Shown here: positions 1-10,032 of the stretch, piece after piece
Layout: each line of letters opens with the position of its first letter
How positions within the stretch are numbered: position 1 is the first letter of the stretch
Assembly: GCF_020520285.1 (NCBI RefSeq)
Contig: NZ_CP084742.1
Location: 124,001 to 188,000, forward strand
DNA: 64,000 nucleotides
Direction of reading: 5' to 3'
DNA from: Pseudomonas sp. L5B5
GTDB taxonomy: Bacteria > Pseudomonadota > Gammaproteobacteria > Pseudomonadales > Pseudomonadaceae
The notes under the pieces: generated by a model
The model's database searches: none
What the model was told of the DNA's origin: nothing
The model's input: only the letters and a program-made list of their open reading frames with translations
Translations under genes and position numbers: made by a program

Positions 1-1196
<1,196 letters not shown>

Positions 1197-1298
1197 TGGC
1201 TGGAGTCCTGGGGCTGGCGGCGCCGATTATGCCGACAATCCCCTCCCGGGCGCGACCAGGGAAGGGGTGGCTGGGGATTGCCGGAAGGTCCTGCGGAC

Positions 1299-1398
1299 CT
1301 TGGCGCAGCCTCGCAGCCTCGGCAGCGGCGACAGGATTGCGGCGGTCCATGGCCTCGTGTAGCCGCTGCCGCAGGCTGCGCATGGGCGCGTAGCGGCC
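1299..1398. repeat. REP doublet (REPIN-like), copy 1
   Basis: Two inverted copies of a REP-type core (GCCGCTGCCGCAGGCTGCG and relatives) face each other between the sigma-54 activator and yejF. The right arm (1358-1398) is almost identical to the arm at 49335-49378 elsewhere in this window, which shows that it is a dispersed repeat. Paired extragenic palindromes of this kind are typical of P. fluorescens-group genomes. Confidence 0.75.
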
Positions 1399-1413
1399 AG
1401 GAACGCCGGAGGT

Positions 1414-2988
1414 TCAGCCGGGTTGGGCGGCGGCCAGCAGTTCCCGGGTGTAGGGGTGCTGTGGGGCTTCGAATACCTGGTGGCTGACGCCGCTTTCCAC
1501 CACCTGGCCGTCCTTGATCACGATCATGTCGTGGGCCAGGGCACGGACCACCGCCAGGTCGTGGCTGATGAACAGGTAGGTCAGGCCGTACTTTTCCTGG
1601 AGCTGGCGCAGCAGGGTCACTACCTGTTTCTGCACGGTACGGTCCAGCGCCGAGGTGGGTTCGTCCAACAGGATCAGCGCCGGCTTGAGCACCAGGGCCC
1701 GGGCGATGGCGATGCGCTGGCGCTGGCCACCGGAGAACTCGTGGGGATAACGATGGCGACTGCCCGGGTCAAGGCCGACTTCCTCCAGGGCACGGATCAC
1801 TTGTTCGTCGCACTGGCGGGCATCGTACTGGCTGTGCACTTCCAGCCCCTCGCTGATGATCTGCGCCACTGACATGCGCGGGCTGAGGCTTCCGAAGGGG
1901 TCCTGGAACACCACCTGCATCTGTTTGCGCCAGGGCCGCAGCTGTTTCTGGTTGAGCCCGTCCAGGGCCTGGCCCTGGAAGCGGATGCCACCCCGGGAGT
2001 CCAGCAGCCGCAGGATCGCCTGGCCCAGGGTCGACTTGCCCGAGCCGGATTCGCCGACGATGCCCAGGGTCTTGCCTTGCTGCACGCTGAGGCTGATGCC
2101 GTCCACCGCGCGCAGGTACTGCTTGCGCCGCAGCAGGCCGCCGCCGACCTGGAACTCGACGCAGAGGTTGTCCACCTCCAGTACGGTGTCGCGGGTGTCG
2201 CGACACAGCGCCAGGCCCTCGGGCTCGGCGTGCAGCAGTTCGCAGCTGTACGGGTGCTGCGGGGCGTTGAACAGGGTTTCGCAGTCGGCCTGCTCGACGA
2301 TTTCCCCGGCCTGCATCACGCATACCCGCTGGGCGATGCGCCGCACCAGGTTGAGGTCGTGGCTGATCAGCAGCAATGACATGCCCAGGCGCTGTTGCAG
2401 GGATTTGAGCAGCAGCAGGATCTTGCGCTGCACGGTCACGTCCAGGGCCGTGGTGGGTTCGTCGGCGATCAGCAGTTCCGGCTCGCAGGCCAGGGCCATG
2501 GCGATCATCACCCGCTGGCGTTGGCCACCGGAGAGCTGGTGCGGATACGCCTTGAGCCGTTCCCGGGGCTTCTGGATGCCCACCAGTTCCAGCAGTTCGA
2601 GGATCCGCGCCTGGGCTTCCTTGCCCCCCAGCCCCCGGTGCAGCAGCAGGGTTTCGCCGATCTGCTTCTCGATGCTGTGCAGCGGGTTGAGGGAGGTCAT
2701 GGGCTCCTGGAAGATCATGGCGATGCGATTGCCCCGCAGTTTTTGCAGGGTGGCGCTGTCGGCCCCGATCAGTTCCTGGCCACGGTAGCGCACGCTGCCG
2801 CGACTGCTGCAGCCGGTCTGGGGCAGTAGCTGCAGGATCGAGTGGGCCGTCACCGACTTGCCCGAGCCGGACTCGCCCACCAGCGCCAGGCACTCGCCGG
2901 GACGGATGTCCAGGCTCAGGTCGCGAACCACCGAGTGGCCACCGAAGGCGACATTGAGTTGGCGGATTTCGATCAGGTTTTCAGTCAT
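1414..2988 (-). CDS. yejF: Peptide ABC transporter, double ATPase YejF
   Basis: This is the energy-coupling subunit of an oligopeptide / microcin C-type importer. The 524-residue protein has two complete ABC domains in tandem, each with Walker A (GESGSGKS), signature (LSGGQRQR and FSGGQRQR) and Walker B (LLIADEPT, LILLDEPT). YejF-type fused ATPases usually have about 530 residues. I start it at ATG 2988 (MTENLIEIRQ) because an in-frame ATG at 3006 would run into the end of yejE. It is the last gene of yejABEF, 17 bp downstream of yejE, and is probably translationally linked to it. Confidence 0.93.
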   Translation of the reverse strand: MTENLIEIRQLNVAFGGHSVVRDLSLDIRPGECLALVGESGSGKSVTAHSILQLLPQTGCSSRGSVRYRGQELIGADSATLQKLRGNRIAMIFQEPMTSLNPLHSIEKQIGETLLLHRGLGGKEAQARILELLELVGIQKPRERLKAYPHQLSGGQRQRVMIAMALACEPELLIADEPTTALDVTVQRKILLLLKSLQQRLGMSLLLISHDLNLVRRIAQRVCVMQAGEIVEQADCETLFNAPQHPYSCELLHAEPEGLALCRDTRDTVLEVDNLCVEFQVGGGLLRRKQYLRAVDGISLSVQQGKTLGIVGESGSGKSTLGQAILRLLDSRGGIRFQGQALDGLNQKQLRPWRKQMQVVFQDPFGSLSPRMSVAQIISEGLEVHSQYDARQCDEQVIRALEEVGLDPGSRHRYPHEFSGGQRQRIAIARALVLKPALILLDEPTSALDRTVQKQVVTLLRQLQEKYGLTYLFISHDLAVVRALAHDMIVIKDGQVVESGVSHQVFEAPQHPYTRELLAAAQPG

Positions 2989-3005
2989 TTCCGGCGTCCG
3001 CTTCA

Positions 3006-4028
3006 TCAGGATCGTGGATCAAAGGCATCGCGCAGGGCCTCGCCGATGAACACCAGCAGCGAGAGGATCAGCGCCAGGGTGAAAAAGGCCGTCAGCCCCA
3101 GCCAGGGCGCCTGCAGGTTCTGCTTGCCCTGGCCGATCAGCTCGCCCAGGGAGGCGCTGCCGGCGGGCATGCCGAAGCCGAGGAAGTCCAGGGCGGTGAG
3201 GGTCGAGATGGCGCCGGTGAGGATGAACGGCAGGTAGCTCAGGGTGGCGTTCATCGCATTGGGCAGGATGTGCCGCAGGATCACCTTGCGGTCGCTCAAG
3301 CCCAGGGCCCGGGCGGCCTTGACGTACTCCAGGTTGCGCCCGCGCAGGAACTCGGCGCGGACCACGTCCACCAGGGCCAGCCAGGAAAACAGCGCCATGA
3401 TTCCCAGCAGCCACCAGAAGTTTGGCTCGACGAACCCCGACAGGATGATCAGCAGGTACAGCACCGGCAGCCCCGACCAGACTTCCAGCAGCCGTTGGCC
3501 CAAGAGGTCGACCCAGCCGCCGTAGTAGCCTTGCAAGGCCCCGGCGCCGATGCCGACCAGGGCGCTGATGGCGGTCAAGGCCAGGGCGAACAGGATCGAC
3601 ACCCGGGCACCATAGATGACCCGCGCCAGGACATCGCGCGCCTGGTCGTCGGTGCCCAGCCAGTTGACTGCAGTGGGCGGGCTGGGGGCAGGGCGGCTCA
3701 GGTCGTAGTTGGGGGTGTCCTCGCTGAAGGGGATCGGCGGGAACAGCAGCCAGCCGCCGTCCTTGCGGATCAGCTGTTGCACGTAGTCGCTGCGATAGTC
3801 GGCTTGGAACGGCAGCTGGCCACCGAACTGCTGCTCGGTGTAGCGCTTGAACACCGGGAAGTACAAGGAGCTTTGGTAGCTGACCACCAGCGGCTTGTCA
3901 TTGGCGATCAGCTCGCCGCCCAGGGTCAGGATGAACAGGCCGATGAACAGCCACAGCGACCACCAGCCGCGGCGGTTCTGCTTGAAACGGTCCAGGCGTC
4001 GGCGTCCCAGCGGGGAGAGCTTGAACAT
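3006..4028 (-). CDS. yejE: Peptide ABC transporter permease YejE
   Basis: Inner-membrane permease of the Yej importer, 340 residues. It shows an N-terminal membrane segment followed by a long periplasmic loop (about residues 50-130), then the binding-protein-dependent transport domain with the EAA-type cytoplasmic loop (YVKAARALGLSDRKVILRHI) that contacts the ATPase. The ATG at 4028 (MFKLSPLG) overlaps the TGA of yejB, which argues for this start over a longer open frame. Members of the DppC/OppC family have the same layout. Confidence 0.93.
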   Translation of the reverse strand: MFKLSPLGRRRLDRFKQNRRGWWSLWLFIGLFILTLGGELIANDKPLVVSYQSSLYFPVFKRYTEQQFGGQLPFQADYRSDYVQQLIRKDGGWLLFPPIPFSEDTPNYDLSRPAPSPPTAVNWLGTDDQARDVLARVIYGARVSILFALALTAISALVGIGAGALQGYYGGWVDLLGQRLLEVWSGLPVLYLLIILSGFVEPNFWWLLGIMALFSWLALVDVVRAEFLRGRNLEYVKAARALGLSDRKVILRHILPNAMNATLSYLPFILTGAISTLTALDFLGFGMPAGSASLGELIGQGKQNLQAPWLGLTAFFTLALILSLLVFIGEALRDAFDPRS

Positions 4029-5089
4029 CAGGCGTTCCTCGCGGCGAAGTCGATGCGCGGGTCGACCAGGGTGTAGCACAGGTCGCCGATGAGTTTTATC
4101 AAGAGGCCGAACAGGGTGAAGATGAACAGCGAGCCGAACACCACCGGGTAGTCACGGGATACGGCGGCTTCGTAGCTCATGCGCCCCAGGCCGTCGAGGG
4201 AGAAGATCACCTCGATCAGCAGGGAGCCGGCGAAGAACACGCTGATGAAGGCTTGGGGAATCCCCGAGACCACCAGCAGCATGGCGTTGCGAAACACATG
4301 GCCATACAGGACCCGGCGTTCGCTCAGGCCCTTGGCCCGGGCGGTGACCACGTACTGGCGGGTGATCTCGTTGAGAAAGGAGTTCTTGGTCAGGATGGTC
4401 AGGGTGGCGAACCCGCCGATCACCAGGGAGGTCACCGGCAGCACCAGGTGCCAGAAGTAGTCGGCGACCTTGCCCAGGGTGCTCAGCTGGTCGAAATCGT
4501 CGGAGACCAGGCCGCGCACCGGGAACCAGTTCAGCGAGGTGCCGCCGGCGAACAGCACGATCAGGAACATGGCGAACAGGAAGGCGGGCATGGCGTAGCC
4601 GATGATGATCGCGGTGCTGCTCCAGATGTCGAAATGGCTGCCATGGCGCACCGCCTTGCGAATCCCTAAGGGGATCGACACAAGGTAGGTGATCAGGGTC
4701 GCCCACAGGCCCAGGGAGATGGTCACCGGCATCTTTTCCAGGATCAGGTCGGTGACCGTGGCGCCGCGGAAGAAGCTCTTGCCGAAGTCCAGTTGGGCGT
4801 AGCTCTTGAGCATCAGCCACAGGCGTTCATGGGCCGGCTTGTCGAAACCGTACTGCTTCTCGATGTCCTGGATCAGCTTGGGGTCCAGGCCGCGGCTGGC
4901 TCGCGAGCCGCTGCTGCTCATGGCATCGGCAGACCCGCCGACGCCTGCGCCACCGATGCCTTGCAGGCGGGCGATGGCCTGTTCCACCGGTCCTCCGGGG
5001 GCGGCCTGGACGATGACGAAGTTCACCAGGAGGATGATCAGCAGGGTCGGGATGATCAGCAGCAGGCGCCGCAGGATATAGGCCGGCAT
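4028..5089 (-). CDS. yejB: Peptide ABC transporter permease YejB
   Basis: Second inner-membrane permease of the Yej importer, 353 residues and of DppB/OppB type. The first helix ([19 protein letters not shown]) is followed by a periplasmic stretch, then membrane helices with the coupling loop [20 protein letters not shown] Ser/Gly-rich insertion (about residues 45-65) lies in the first periplasmic loop. Its ATG overlaps the stop of yejA in an ATGA arrangement and its stop overlaps the start of yejE, so the operon is translationally coupled. Confidence 0.93.
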   Translation of the reverse strand: MPAYILRRLLLIIPTLLIILLVNFVIVQAAPGGPVEQAIARLQGIGGAGVGGSADAMSSSGSRASRGLDPKLIQDIEKQYGFDKPAHERLWLMLKSYAQLDFGKSFFRGATVTDLILEKMPVTISLGLWATLITYLVSIPLGIRKAVRHGSHFDIWSSTAIIIGYAMPAFLFAMFLIVLFAGGTSLNWFPVRGLVSDDFDQLSTLGKVADYFWHLVLPVTSLVIGGFATLTILTKNSFLNEITRQYVVTARAKGLSERRVLYGHVFRNAMLLVVSGIPQAFISVFFAGSLLIEVIFSLDGLGRMSYEAAVSRDYPVVFGSLFIFTLFGLLIKLIGDLCYTLVDPRIDFAARNA

Positions 5090-6951
5090 CAGCGACGCCC
5101 TCCGGGTTTGCCACGGCGCGCCAGCTCGGCGGCCATCTGTTCATTGGTCAGGGGGCTGGGGCTGACTTCCCACCAGGTCTCGATGGCCTCGTCGTTGCTG
5201 GCTGCCACCTTGGGCCGGCCGAAGCGGTTCCACCAGACGGTGGAGGTGCCGGGCGGGTAGTAGTTGGCGATCCAGTAGTAGTTCCATTGCAGCACCCGGT
5301 CCAGGGCATGGGCGTAGCGCAGCATCTCCGGCTGGCTGGTGGCCCTGACCAGGCCGTTGACCAGGGTGTCCACCGCCGGGTTCTTGAGCACCATGAGGTT
5401 GTTCGAGCCCGGGTCGTTGGCTGCGGCCGAGCCGAAGTAGTTGTACAGCTCCAGCCCCGGCGAAGTGGTCACCGGGTAGCCGGTGACGATCATGTCGTAG
5501 TCCCGGGCCATCAGGCGATTGACGTACTGCGCGGAGTCGATGCGGCGGATGTTCAGGGTGATGCCGATCTGCGCCAGGTTGCGCTTGTAGGGCAGCAGCA
5601 GGCGTTCGATGGAGCCCTGGGTGATCAGGAAAGTGAACGCCAGGGGCTCGCCCTGGGCATTCACCAGCTTGTCGCCCTCGGGCTTCCAGCCGGCCTGTTC
5701 CAGCAGGGCCAGGGCCTGCAGCTGCTTGTCGCGCAGGACGCCGCTGCCATCGGTCTTCGGCGCTTCGAACACCTGGGTGAAGACTTCATCGGGAATCTGC
5801 CCGCGCAGGGGTTCGAGGATCGTCAGTTCCTCGGCGTCCGGCAGGCTGCGGGCCGCCAGCGGCGTATTGGAGAAGAAGCTCTGCTGGCGGATGTAAAGGT
5901 TGCGCATCATCTGCCGGTTGCTCCATTCGAAGTCCCAGAGCATGGCCAGGGCCTGCCGGGTGCGGCGGTCCTGGAACATCGGGCGGTCGAGGTTGAACAC
6001 ATAGCCCTGGGCCGGTTGTGGTGCCGATTGCGCCAGGTGGGCCTTTTGCAGGCGGCCGTCGTTCAGCGCCGGGCTGTCGTAGCCGATGGAGTAGCCGGTG
6101 GCGGAGAATTCGCGGTTGTAGTCGTAAGCCCCGCCGCGCAGCACCTGTCGGGCAACGTCGATGTCGCCGAAGTACTCGACACTGAAGTGATCGAAGTTGT
6201 ACAGGCCGCGACTGACTGGCAGGTCCTTGCCCCACCAGTCGGGGTTGCGGATGAAGGTGATGCTGTTGCCCGAATCCACCTTGCCCACGCGATAGGGGCC
6301 GCTGCCCAGGGGCGCTTCATAGCCGCCGCCGTTGGCGAAGTCGCGACTCTTCCACCAGTGCTCGGGAAACACCGGCAGGGTCGCGATATCCAGGGGCAGG
6401 GTACGGTTCTCGTTGCTCTTGAAGTCGAAGCGAATGATCCGTGGCGATTCCACGGTGACGCCGCTGACATCGGCGAACTGGGTGCGGTAGCGAATGCTGC
6501 CCTGGGTCATCAGCAGGTCGTAGCTGTAGCGCACGTCTTCGGCGGTGATGGGCGTGCCGTCGGCGAAGCGCGCCTTGGGATTGAGGTAGAAGCGCAGCCA
6601 CAGGCCGTCGTCGGCGCGTTCCATCTTCTCGGCCACCAGGCCGTAGACGGTATAGGGTTCGTCCAGCGAGCGCTGGGCCAGGGGGGCGTACACCAGGCCA
6701 TCGAGCTGGGATACGCCGATGCCCTTGTCGATATAGGGCAGTACATGGTCGAAGCGGCCGATCTCGATGGCCGAGCGGCGCAGGGTCCCGCCTTTGGGGG
6801 CCAGGGGGTCGACGTAGTCGAAGTGGCTGAAGCCCTGGGAATACCGGGCCGGTTCGCCGTAGACCGTCATGGCGTGTTGCGGTGCGGCCTGGGCACCCAT
6901 GGCGCCCAGCAGAAGGGTGGTGAGCAGTACGGAGGGGAAAAGCAGTCGCAT
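5089..6951 (-). CDS. yejA: Periplasmic peptide-binding protein YejA
   Basis: Extracellular solute-binding protein family 5 component of the importer, 620 residues. A signal peptide ([22 protein letters not shown]) precedes the mature sequence starting at APQHAM. The typical family-5 core with [14 protein letters not shown] and the C-terminal YNYFGS / WWNRFG segments is visible. In enterobacteria the homologous transporter imports microcin C and other short peptides; the substrate here is not shown by sequence. I chose ATG 6951, preceded by AAGG, because it places a proper signal peptide at the N-terminus; an upstream frame to 7047 exists but adds an unlikely leader. Confidence 0.93.
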   Translation of the reverse strand: MRLLFPSVLLTTLLLGAMGAQAAPQHAMTVYGEPARYSQGFSHFDYVDPLAPKGGTLRRSAIEIGRFDHVLPYIDKGIGVSQLDGLVYAPLAQRSLDEPYTVYGLVAEKMERADDGLWLRFYLNPKARFADGTPITAEDVRYSYDLLMTQGSIRYRTQFADVSGVTVESPRIIRFDFKSNENRTLPLDIATLPVFPEHWWKSRDFANGGGYEAPLGSGPYRVGKVDSGNSITFIRNPDWWGKDLPVSRGLYNFDHFSVEYFGDIDVARQVLRGGAYDYNREFSATGYSIGYDSPALNDGRLQKAHLAQSAPQPAQGYVFNLDRPMFQDRRTRQALAMLWDFEWSNRQMMRNLYIRQQSFFSNTPLAARSLPDAEELTILEPLRGQIPDEVFTQVFEAPKTDGSGVLRDKQLQALALLEQAGWKPEGDKLVNAQGEPLAFTFLITQGSIERLLLPYKRNLAQIGITLNIRRIDSAQYVNRLMARDYDMIVTGYPVTTSPGLELYNYFGSAAANDPGSNNLMVLKNPAVDTLVNGLVRATSQPEMLRYAHALDRVLQWNYYWIANYYPPGTSTVWWNRFGRPKVAASNDEAIETWWEVSPSPLTNEQMAAELARRGKPGGRR

Positions 6952-7052
6952 TGTCAGCCTTACGAGCCGGGGGAACGATGACCACGATTTGTACGCTAGC
7001 GCTGCGTGACTGGCCAGCCACGCTCGTAGTGCACGTACAACTTTCATAAAGG

Positions 7053-7080
7053 CAACGGCCCACCGAGAGGCGGGCCGTTG
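7053..7080 (-). terminator. Hairpin downstream of ppiC
   Basis: Perfect 9-bp inverted repeat (CAACGGCCC / GGGCCGTTG) with a 10-base loop directly after the ppiC stop on the minus strand. The following T tract is short (CCTTT), so it is a weak intrinsic terminator or transcript-end hairpin separating ppiC from yejA. Confidence 0.5.
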
Positions 7081-7102
7081 GAGAGACTCGATCGCGAGAG
7101 GA

Positions 7103-7384
7103 TCAGTCCTGGCGGCTGGTGACTTCCAGCAGGTGGTAGCCGAACTGGGTCTTCACCGGGCCCTGGACCACGTTGACCGGGGCGCTGAAGACCACGGTAT
7201 CGAATTCCTTGACCATCTGGCCTGGTCCGAAAGAACCCAGGTTGCCGCCGTCGCGGCTGGACGGGCAGGTGGAGTTGTTTTTTGCGACTTCGGCGAAGTC
7301 GGCGCCGGCTTCGATTTCGGCTTTGAGTTCGTTGCACTTGGCTTCGCTGGCAACCAGGATGTGACGGGCAGTGGCTTTGGCCAT
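7103..7384 (-). CDS. ppiC: Small parvulin-type peptidyl-prolyl isomerase
   Basis: Cytoplasmic rotamase of 93 residues, the size of E. coli PpiC/parvulin, made of a single rotamase domain without signal peptide. Family signatures are visible: RHILVASEAKC near the N-terminus, FAEVAKNNSTCPSS, GGNLGSFGPGQMV and the C-terminal TQFGYHLLEV. Start ATG 7384 is preceded by GGAG at 9 bases. It is a single gene between the DAHP synthase and the yej operon, on the same strand as both, with hairpins on either side. Confidence 0.93.
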   Translation of the reverse strand: MAKATARHILVASEAKCNELKAEIEAGADFAEVAKNNSTCPSSRDGGNLGSFGPGQMVKEFDTVVFSAPVNVVQGPVKTQFGYHLLEVTSRQD

Positions 7385-7500
7385 GGGAATTGCTCCTTTC
7401 AAGAAAGTGCAGAGCCTACCGGATTCAGGTGGCCATTTCTCGTCAAAGTTCCTTCAAGCCGTTGCTGTTGCGACTGTCGGCGTGGTGCTGCCGGGCACCC

Positions 7501-7541
7501 GCCCGCCGCCGCTGGCACAGTGTGCGACAGTGGCGGCGGGC
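7501..7541 (-). terminator. Stable GC-rich hairpin after the DAHP synthase gene
   Basis: A 14-base inverted repeat with one G:T-type mismatch (GCCCGCCGCCGCTG against CAGTGGCGGCGGGC) and a 13-base loop lies just after the stop of the DAHP synthase gene. There is no T tract, so it may be a 3'-end stabiliser or a Rho-associated site rather than a true intrinsic terminator. Confidence 0.35.
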
Positions 7542-7546
7542 GGTAC

Positions 7547-8626
7547 TCAGGCACTGGCGGCCTGTGCTCGCAGTTGCCGGGCGGCGTTGCCCAGCAGCTG
7601 CTCGGTGGTGTCCCAGCCCAGGCAACCGTCGGTTACCGACACGCCGTAGCGCAGGTTGGCGCTCAGGGGTTGGCAGCCTTCGAACAGATGGCTTTCGAGC
7701 ATCACGCCGATCAGCGAGGTGTCACCCTGCAGGCGTTGCTCCAGCACCTCGTTGAACACGGCCGGCTGGCGCGCCGGGTCCTTGCCGCTGTTGGCGTGGC
7801 TGCAGTCGACCATGATGCGTGCCGGGATATTCAGTTTATGCAGGTCGTGCTGGACCTGGGCCACGCTCTGGCGGTCGTAGTTCGGTCCGCGGTGGCCGCC
7901 GCGCAGCACCAGGTGGGTGTCGGGATTGCCCGGAGTCTGGATGATCGCCGGATGGCCCTGGCTGTCGACGCCGAAGTGGCGGTGCGGGTGGGCCGCGGAG
8001 CGCATGGCGTCGCAGGCGATGGCGACACCGCCGTCGGTGCCGTTCTTGAAGCCTACGGGCATCTCCAGGCCACTGGCCATCTCCCGGTGGATCTGCGATT
8101 CGGTGGTACGTGCACCGATGGCGACCCAGCTCAAGAGATCGTCGAAGTAGCCGGCGGCCATGGGTTGCAGTAGCTCGGTGGCGATCGGCAGGCCCAGGCG
8201 CAGCATCTCGCGCATCAGTTCCCGGGACAGGGCCAGGCCACCGGCCATGTCGTCGCTGCCATCCAGGTGCGGATCGTAGGCCAGGCCTTTCCAGCCGACG
8301 GTGGTGCGGGGCTTTTCCACGTAGGCGCGCATCACCAGCAACATCTGGTCGCTCACTTCAGCGGACAGGCGCGCCAGGTTGGCGGCGTATTCCAGGGCTG
8401 ATTGCGGGTCGTGGATGGAGCAGGGGCCGACTACTACCAGCAAGCGCTGGTCGCGACCTTCGAGGATGGCGCGCACCGCCTGGCGGTGGGCGATGACTTG
8501 CTTGCTCAGGGCCGTGGACAGGGGCAGGTGCTGCTTGAGTTCCAGGGAGCTGGGCAGGCGCTGGGTCAGGGTTTCATTGGCGCTGACGTGGGCGGACAGG
8601 GGCAGAGCGGATACGGACGAGTTCAT
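7547..8626 (-). CDS. 3-deoxy-7-phosphoheptulonate (DAHP) synthase, class I
   Basis: Catalyses the first committed step of the shikimate pathway, condensing erythrose 4-phosphate with phosphoenolpyruvate. The 359-residue protein has the class I (AroFGH) signatures GPCSIHD, KPRTTVGWKG, GARTTESQ, GFKNGTDG and the metal-binding region DCSHANSGKD. ATG 8626 is preceded by AGGA. E. coli has Phe-, Tyr- and Trp-sensitive isozymes; which feedback type this one is cannot be decided here. Its roughly 480-base leader carries an aromatic-rich leader peptide and an intrinsic terminator, so expression is probably set by attenuation sensing charged aromatic tRNAs. Its product pool also feeds chorismate, the precursor of salicylate for the siderophore at the other end of the window. 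Confidence 0.93.
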   Translation of the reverse strand: MNSSVSALPLSAHVSANETLTQRLPSSLELKQHLPLSTALSKQVIAHRQAVRAILEGRDQRLLVVVGPCSIHDPQSALEYAANLARLSAEVSDQMLLVMRAYVEKPRTTVGWKGLAYDPHLDGSDDMAGGLALSRELMREMLRLGLPIATELLQPMAAGYFDDLLSWVAIGARTTESQIHREMASGLEMPVGFKNGTDGGVAIACDAMRSAAHPHRHFGVDSQGHPAIIQTPGNPDTHLVLRGGHRGPNYDRQSVAQVQHDLHKLNIPARIMVDCSHANSGKDPARQPAVFNEVLEQRLQGDTSLIGVMLESHLFEGCQPLSANLRYGVSVTDGCLGWDTTEQLLGNAARQLRAQAASA

Positions 8627-8673
8627 GTGCGGTCTTCCTGGGCGGGCGGCGGGTTTGTGCCCCGCGCGCGGCC

Positions 8674-8826
8674 CTACTGGGGTGTTCGACAATTGGCCGT
8701 ACTGGCCATGAGTGTGCAATTGCCACCAGTAGGTGACCGATCGGAGGCGGCAGGCTGTCCCGAGCGGAGGCTGCTAAATCGCCAGGCGCAAAACATGTCG
8801 TGACGGTAATAGGTGGCGTAGTTCAT
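8674..8826 (-). CDS. Second aromatic-rich mini-ORF in the DAHP synthase leader
   Basis: A 50-codon open frame starts with MNYATYYRHDMFCAWRF, so seven of its first 17 residues are Tyr, Phe, Trp or the flanking His. AGGA stands 8 bases before the ATG, a good ribosome binding site. It lies between the upstream terminator and the DAHP synthase start, and stops 47 bases before that start. An 8-bp inverted repeat (CCTACTGG at 8673-8680, CCAGTAGG at 8726-8733) covers its end. It could be a second leader peptide coupling translation to DAHP synthase expression. The N-terminal composition and ribosome binding site support translation; no family is recognised. Confidence 0.55.
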   Translation of the reverse strand: MNYATYYRHDMFCAWRFSSLRSGQPAASDRSPTGGNCTLMASTANCRTPQ

Positions 8827-8887
8827 GGTGCAATCCTCGGTAAGTTCGGTGTGTCGCTGAAAGTTGTGGTTGAAAACGCAGTGCCGG

Positions 8888-8927
8888 AAAAAACAAAACC
8901 CCCGGTCGGGAGGCCGACCGGGGGTTT
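8888..8927 (-). terminator. Attenuator terminator upstream of DAHP synthase
   Basis: Perfect 14-bp stem (8896-8909 with 8914-8927) with a GAGG/CCTC tetraloop. On the minus strand it is followed by UUUUGUUUUUU. This is a textbook intrinsic terminator, placed after the leader peptide stop and well before the DAHP synthase gene. Confidence 0.88.
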
Positions 8928-8966
8928 AGATTTCTCTGGTGGGCGACCCGTTTACATGGGCGCCGG

Positions 8967-9005
8967 TTGGGTATCAGGCGCGCCAGTGGCTAAACCAATA
9001 CCCAA
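8967..9005 (-). promoter_or_regulatory. Protecting (1:2) hairpin overlapping the leader-peptide control codons
   Basis: Perfect 8-base inverted repeat TTGGGTAT / ATACCCAA. One arm is the Phe-Gly-Tyr codons of the leader peptide and the other begins at its stop codon, so the Tyr/Trp/Phe/Trp codons sit in the loop. A ribosome stalled at these codons would disrupt this pairing, as in classical amino-acid attenuators. The competing antiterminator pairing is not obvious by eye. Confidence 0.6.
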
Positions 9006-9105
9006 AATAAAAGTTCGCCACAGCGCCGCCGTTGACCCGGGCAGCCGCAACCGAACGCAGTGCGCTGGCGGTGTGGGGATGCAGGGAAAGGGTCTGGGAC
9101 AGCAT
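8974..9105 (-). CDS. Aromatic amino acid leader peptide
   Basis: A 43-residue peptide ending in NFYFGYWFSHWRA: three Phe, two Tyr and two Trp within 11 residues, just before the stop. The ATG at 9105 has a strong GGAG 7 bases upstream. The stop is followed after 46 bases by an intrinsic terminator, then by the DAHP synthase gene. This arrangement is that of an attenuation leader, where slow translation of the aromatic codons favours read-through. Possible promoter elements upstream on the minus strand are TTGAAT (9154-9159) and TAGTAA (9133-9138), but the 15-base spacing is short. It is too short to be found by usual gene length cut-offs. Confidence 0.85.
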   Translation of the reverse strand: MLSQTLSLHPHTASALRSVAAARVNGGAVANFYFGYWFSHWRA

Positions 9106-9276
9106 GGGGTTTCTCCGTGAAGTGCAGCGAGCTTACTAGAGGCTGGGGCGGCGATTCAATCAGTAATTTCAATGACGCTTGGGAGCCTGGACCATGGATA
9201 AAGCCGCGCAGGGTTTTGTGCGACACTCGCCATACTCGCTTGCCTGCCTCCATGCCCTGCCCAGGAAGGACCACCC

Positions 9277-10032
9277 ATGACCCTGCTGACCCTTGCCGCC
9301 GCCCAGTCGGTGGCCATTGCTGGCGATTTGCCGGCCAACCTCGCCGGGCACCAGCGCCTGATGCAGCTGGCGGCGGCCCAAGGTGTGCAGTTGCTGGTGT
9401 TTCCAGAGCTGTCGCTGACCGGCTACGAACCACAGCTGGCGGCCAAGCTGGCGCTGGCTCCGGATTCGCCCGTGCTGCAACCCTTGCGTGATCTGGCTCG
9501 TGAGCTGGGGATTACGGCCGTGGTTGGAGTGCCGATGCGCCTGAATGAAGCGGGCCCCGTGTCGATCGGTGCGCTGGTGCTGGGAGCCGACGGTTCGTTG
9601 GCGGTCTACAGCAAACAGCACCTGCATCCTGGGGAGGAGCACTATTTTGTCGCAGGCAATGGGGGTGCACCCTGGTCCTGTGCAGAGCACACAGTCGCGC
9701 TGGCGGTCTGTGCGGACTTCTGTCACGCCAGTCATGTACAGGCAGCGGCAGATGCAGGAGCTGGCATCTATGCCGCTGGCGTACTGATCAGCGAAGGCGG
9801 ATACGCCGCCGATAGCGCGCTGCTGCAGGGATACGCCCGCGAGCATGGGCTGCTGGTGCTGATGGCCAACCATGGCGGGCCCAGTGGCGGTTGGACCTGT
9901 GCCGGGCGCAGTGCGGCCTGGGGCCCTGGAGGGGAGTTGCTGGCGGCGGTAGAGGGGCCCGGTGAAGCGCTGCTGGTGGTTCGCGGTGATGCCGCGCATT
10001 GGCAGGCTGAAGTGCTGTCGGTCGGGCGATGA
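9277..10032 (+). CDS. Carbon-nitrogen hydrolase (nitrilase superfamily)
   Basis: Predicted amidase/nitrilase-fold enzyme that hydrolyses a carbon-nitrogen bond in a small amide; the substrate is unknown. The 251-residue protein shows the complete catalytic triad in its usual contexts: Glu44 in FPELSLTGYE, Lys113 in SKQHLHPGEE and Cys145 in AVCADFCHASH. There is no signal peptide, so it is cytoplasmic. It starts 171 bases from the divergent aromatic leader peptide and its stop overlaps the ATG of the following acetyltransferase (ATGA), so the two are co-translated. Confidence 0.85.
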   Translation: MTLLTLAAAQSVAIAGDLPANLAGHQRLMQLAAAQGVQLLVFPELSLTGYEPQLAAKLALAPDSPVLQPLRDLARELGITAVVGVPMRLNEAGPVSIGALVLGADGSLAVYSKQHLHPGEEHYFVAGNGGAPWSCAEHTVALAVCADFCHASHVQAAADAGAGIYAAGVLISEGGYAADSALLQGYAREHGLLVLMANHGGPSGGWTCAGRSAAWGPGGELLAAVEGPGEALLVVRGDAAHWQAEVLSVGR

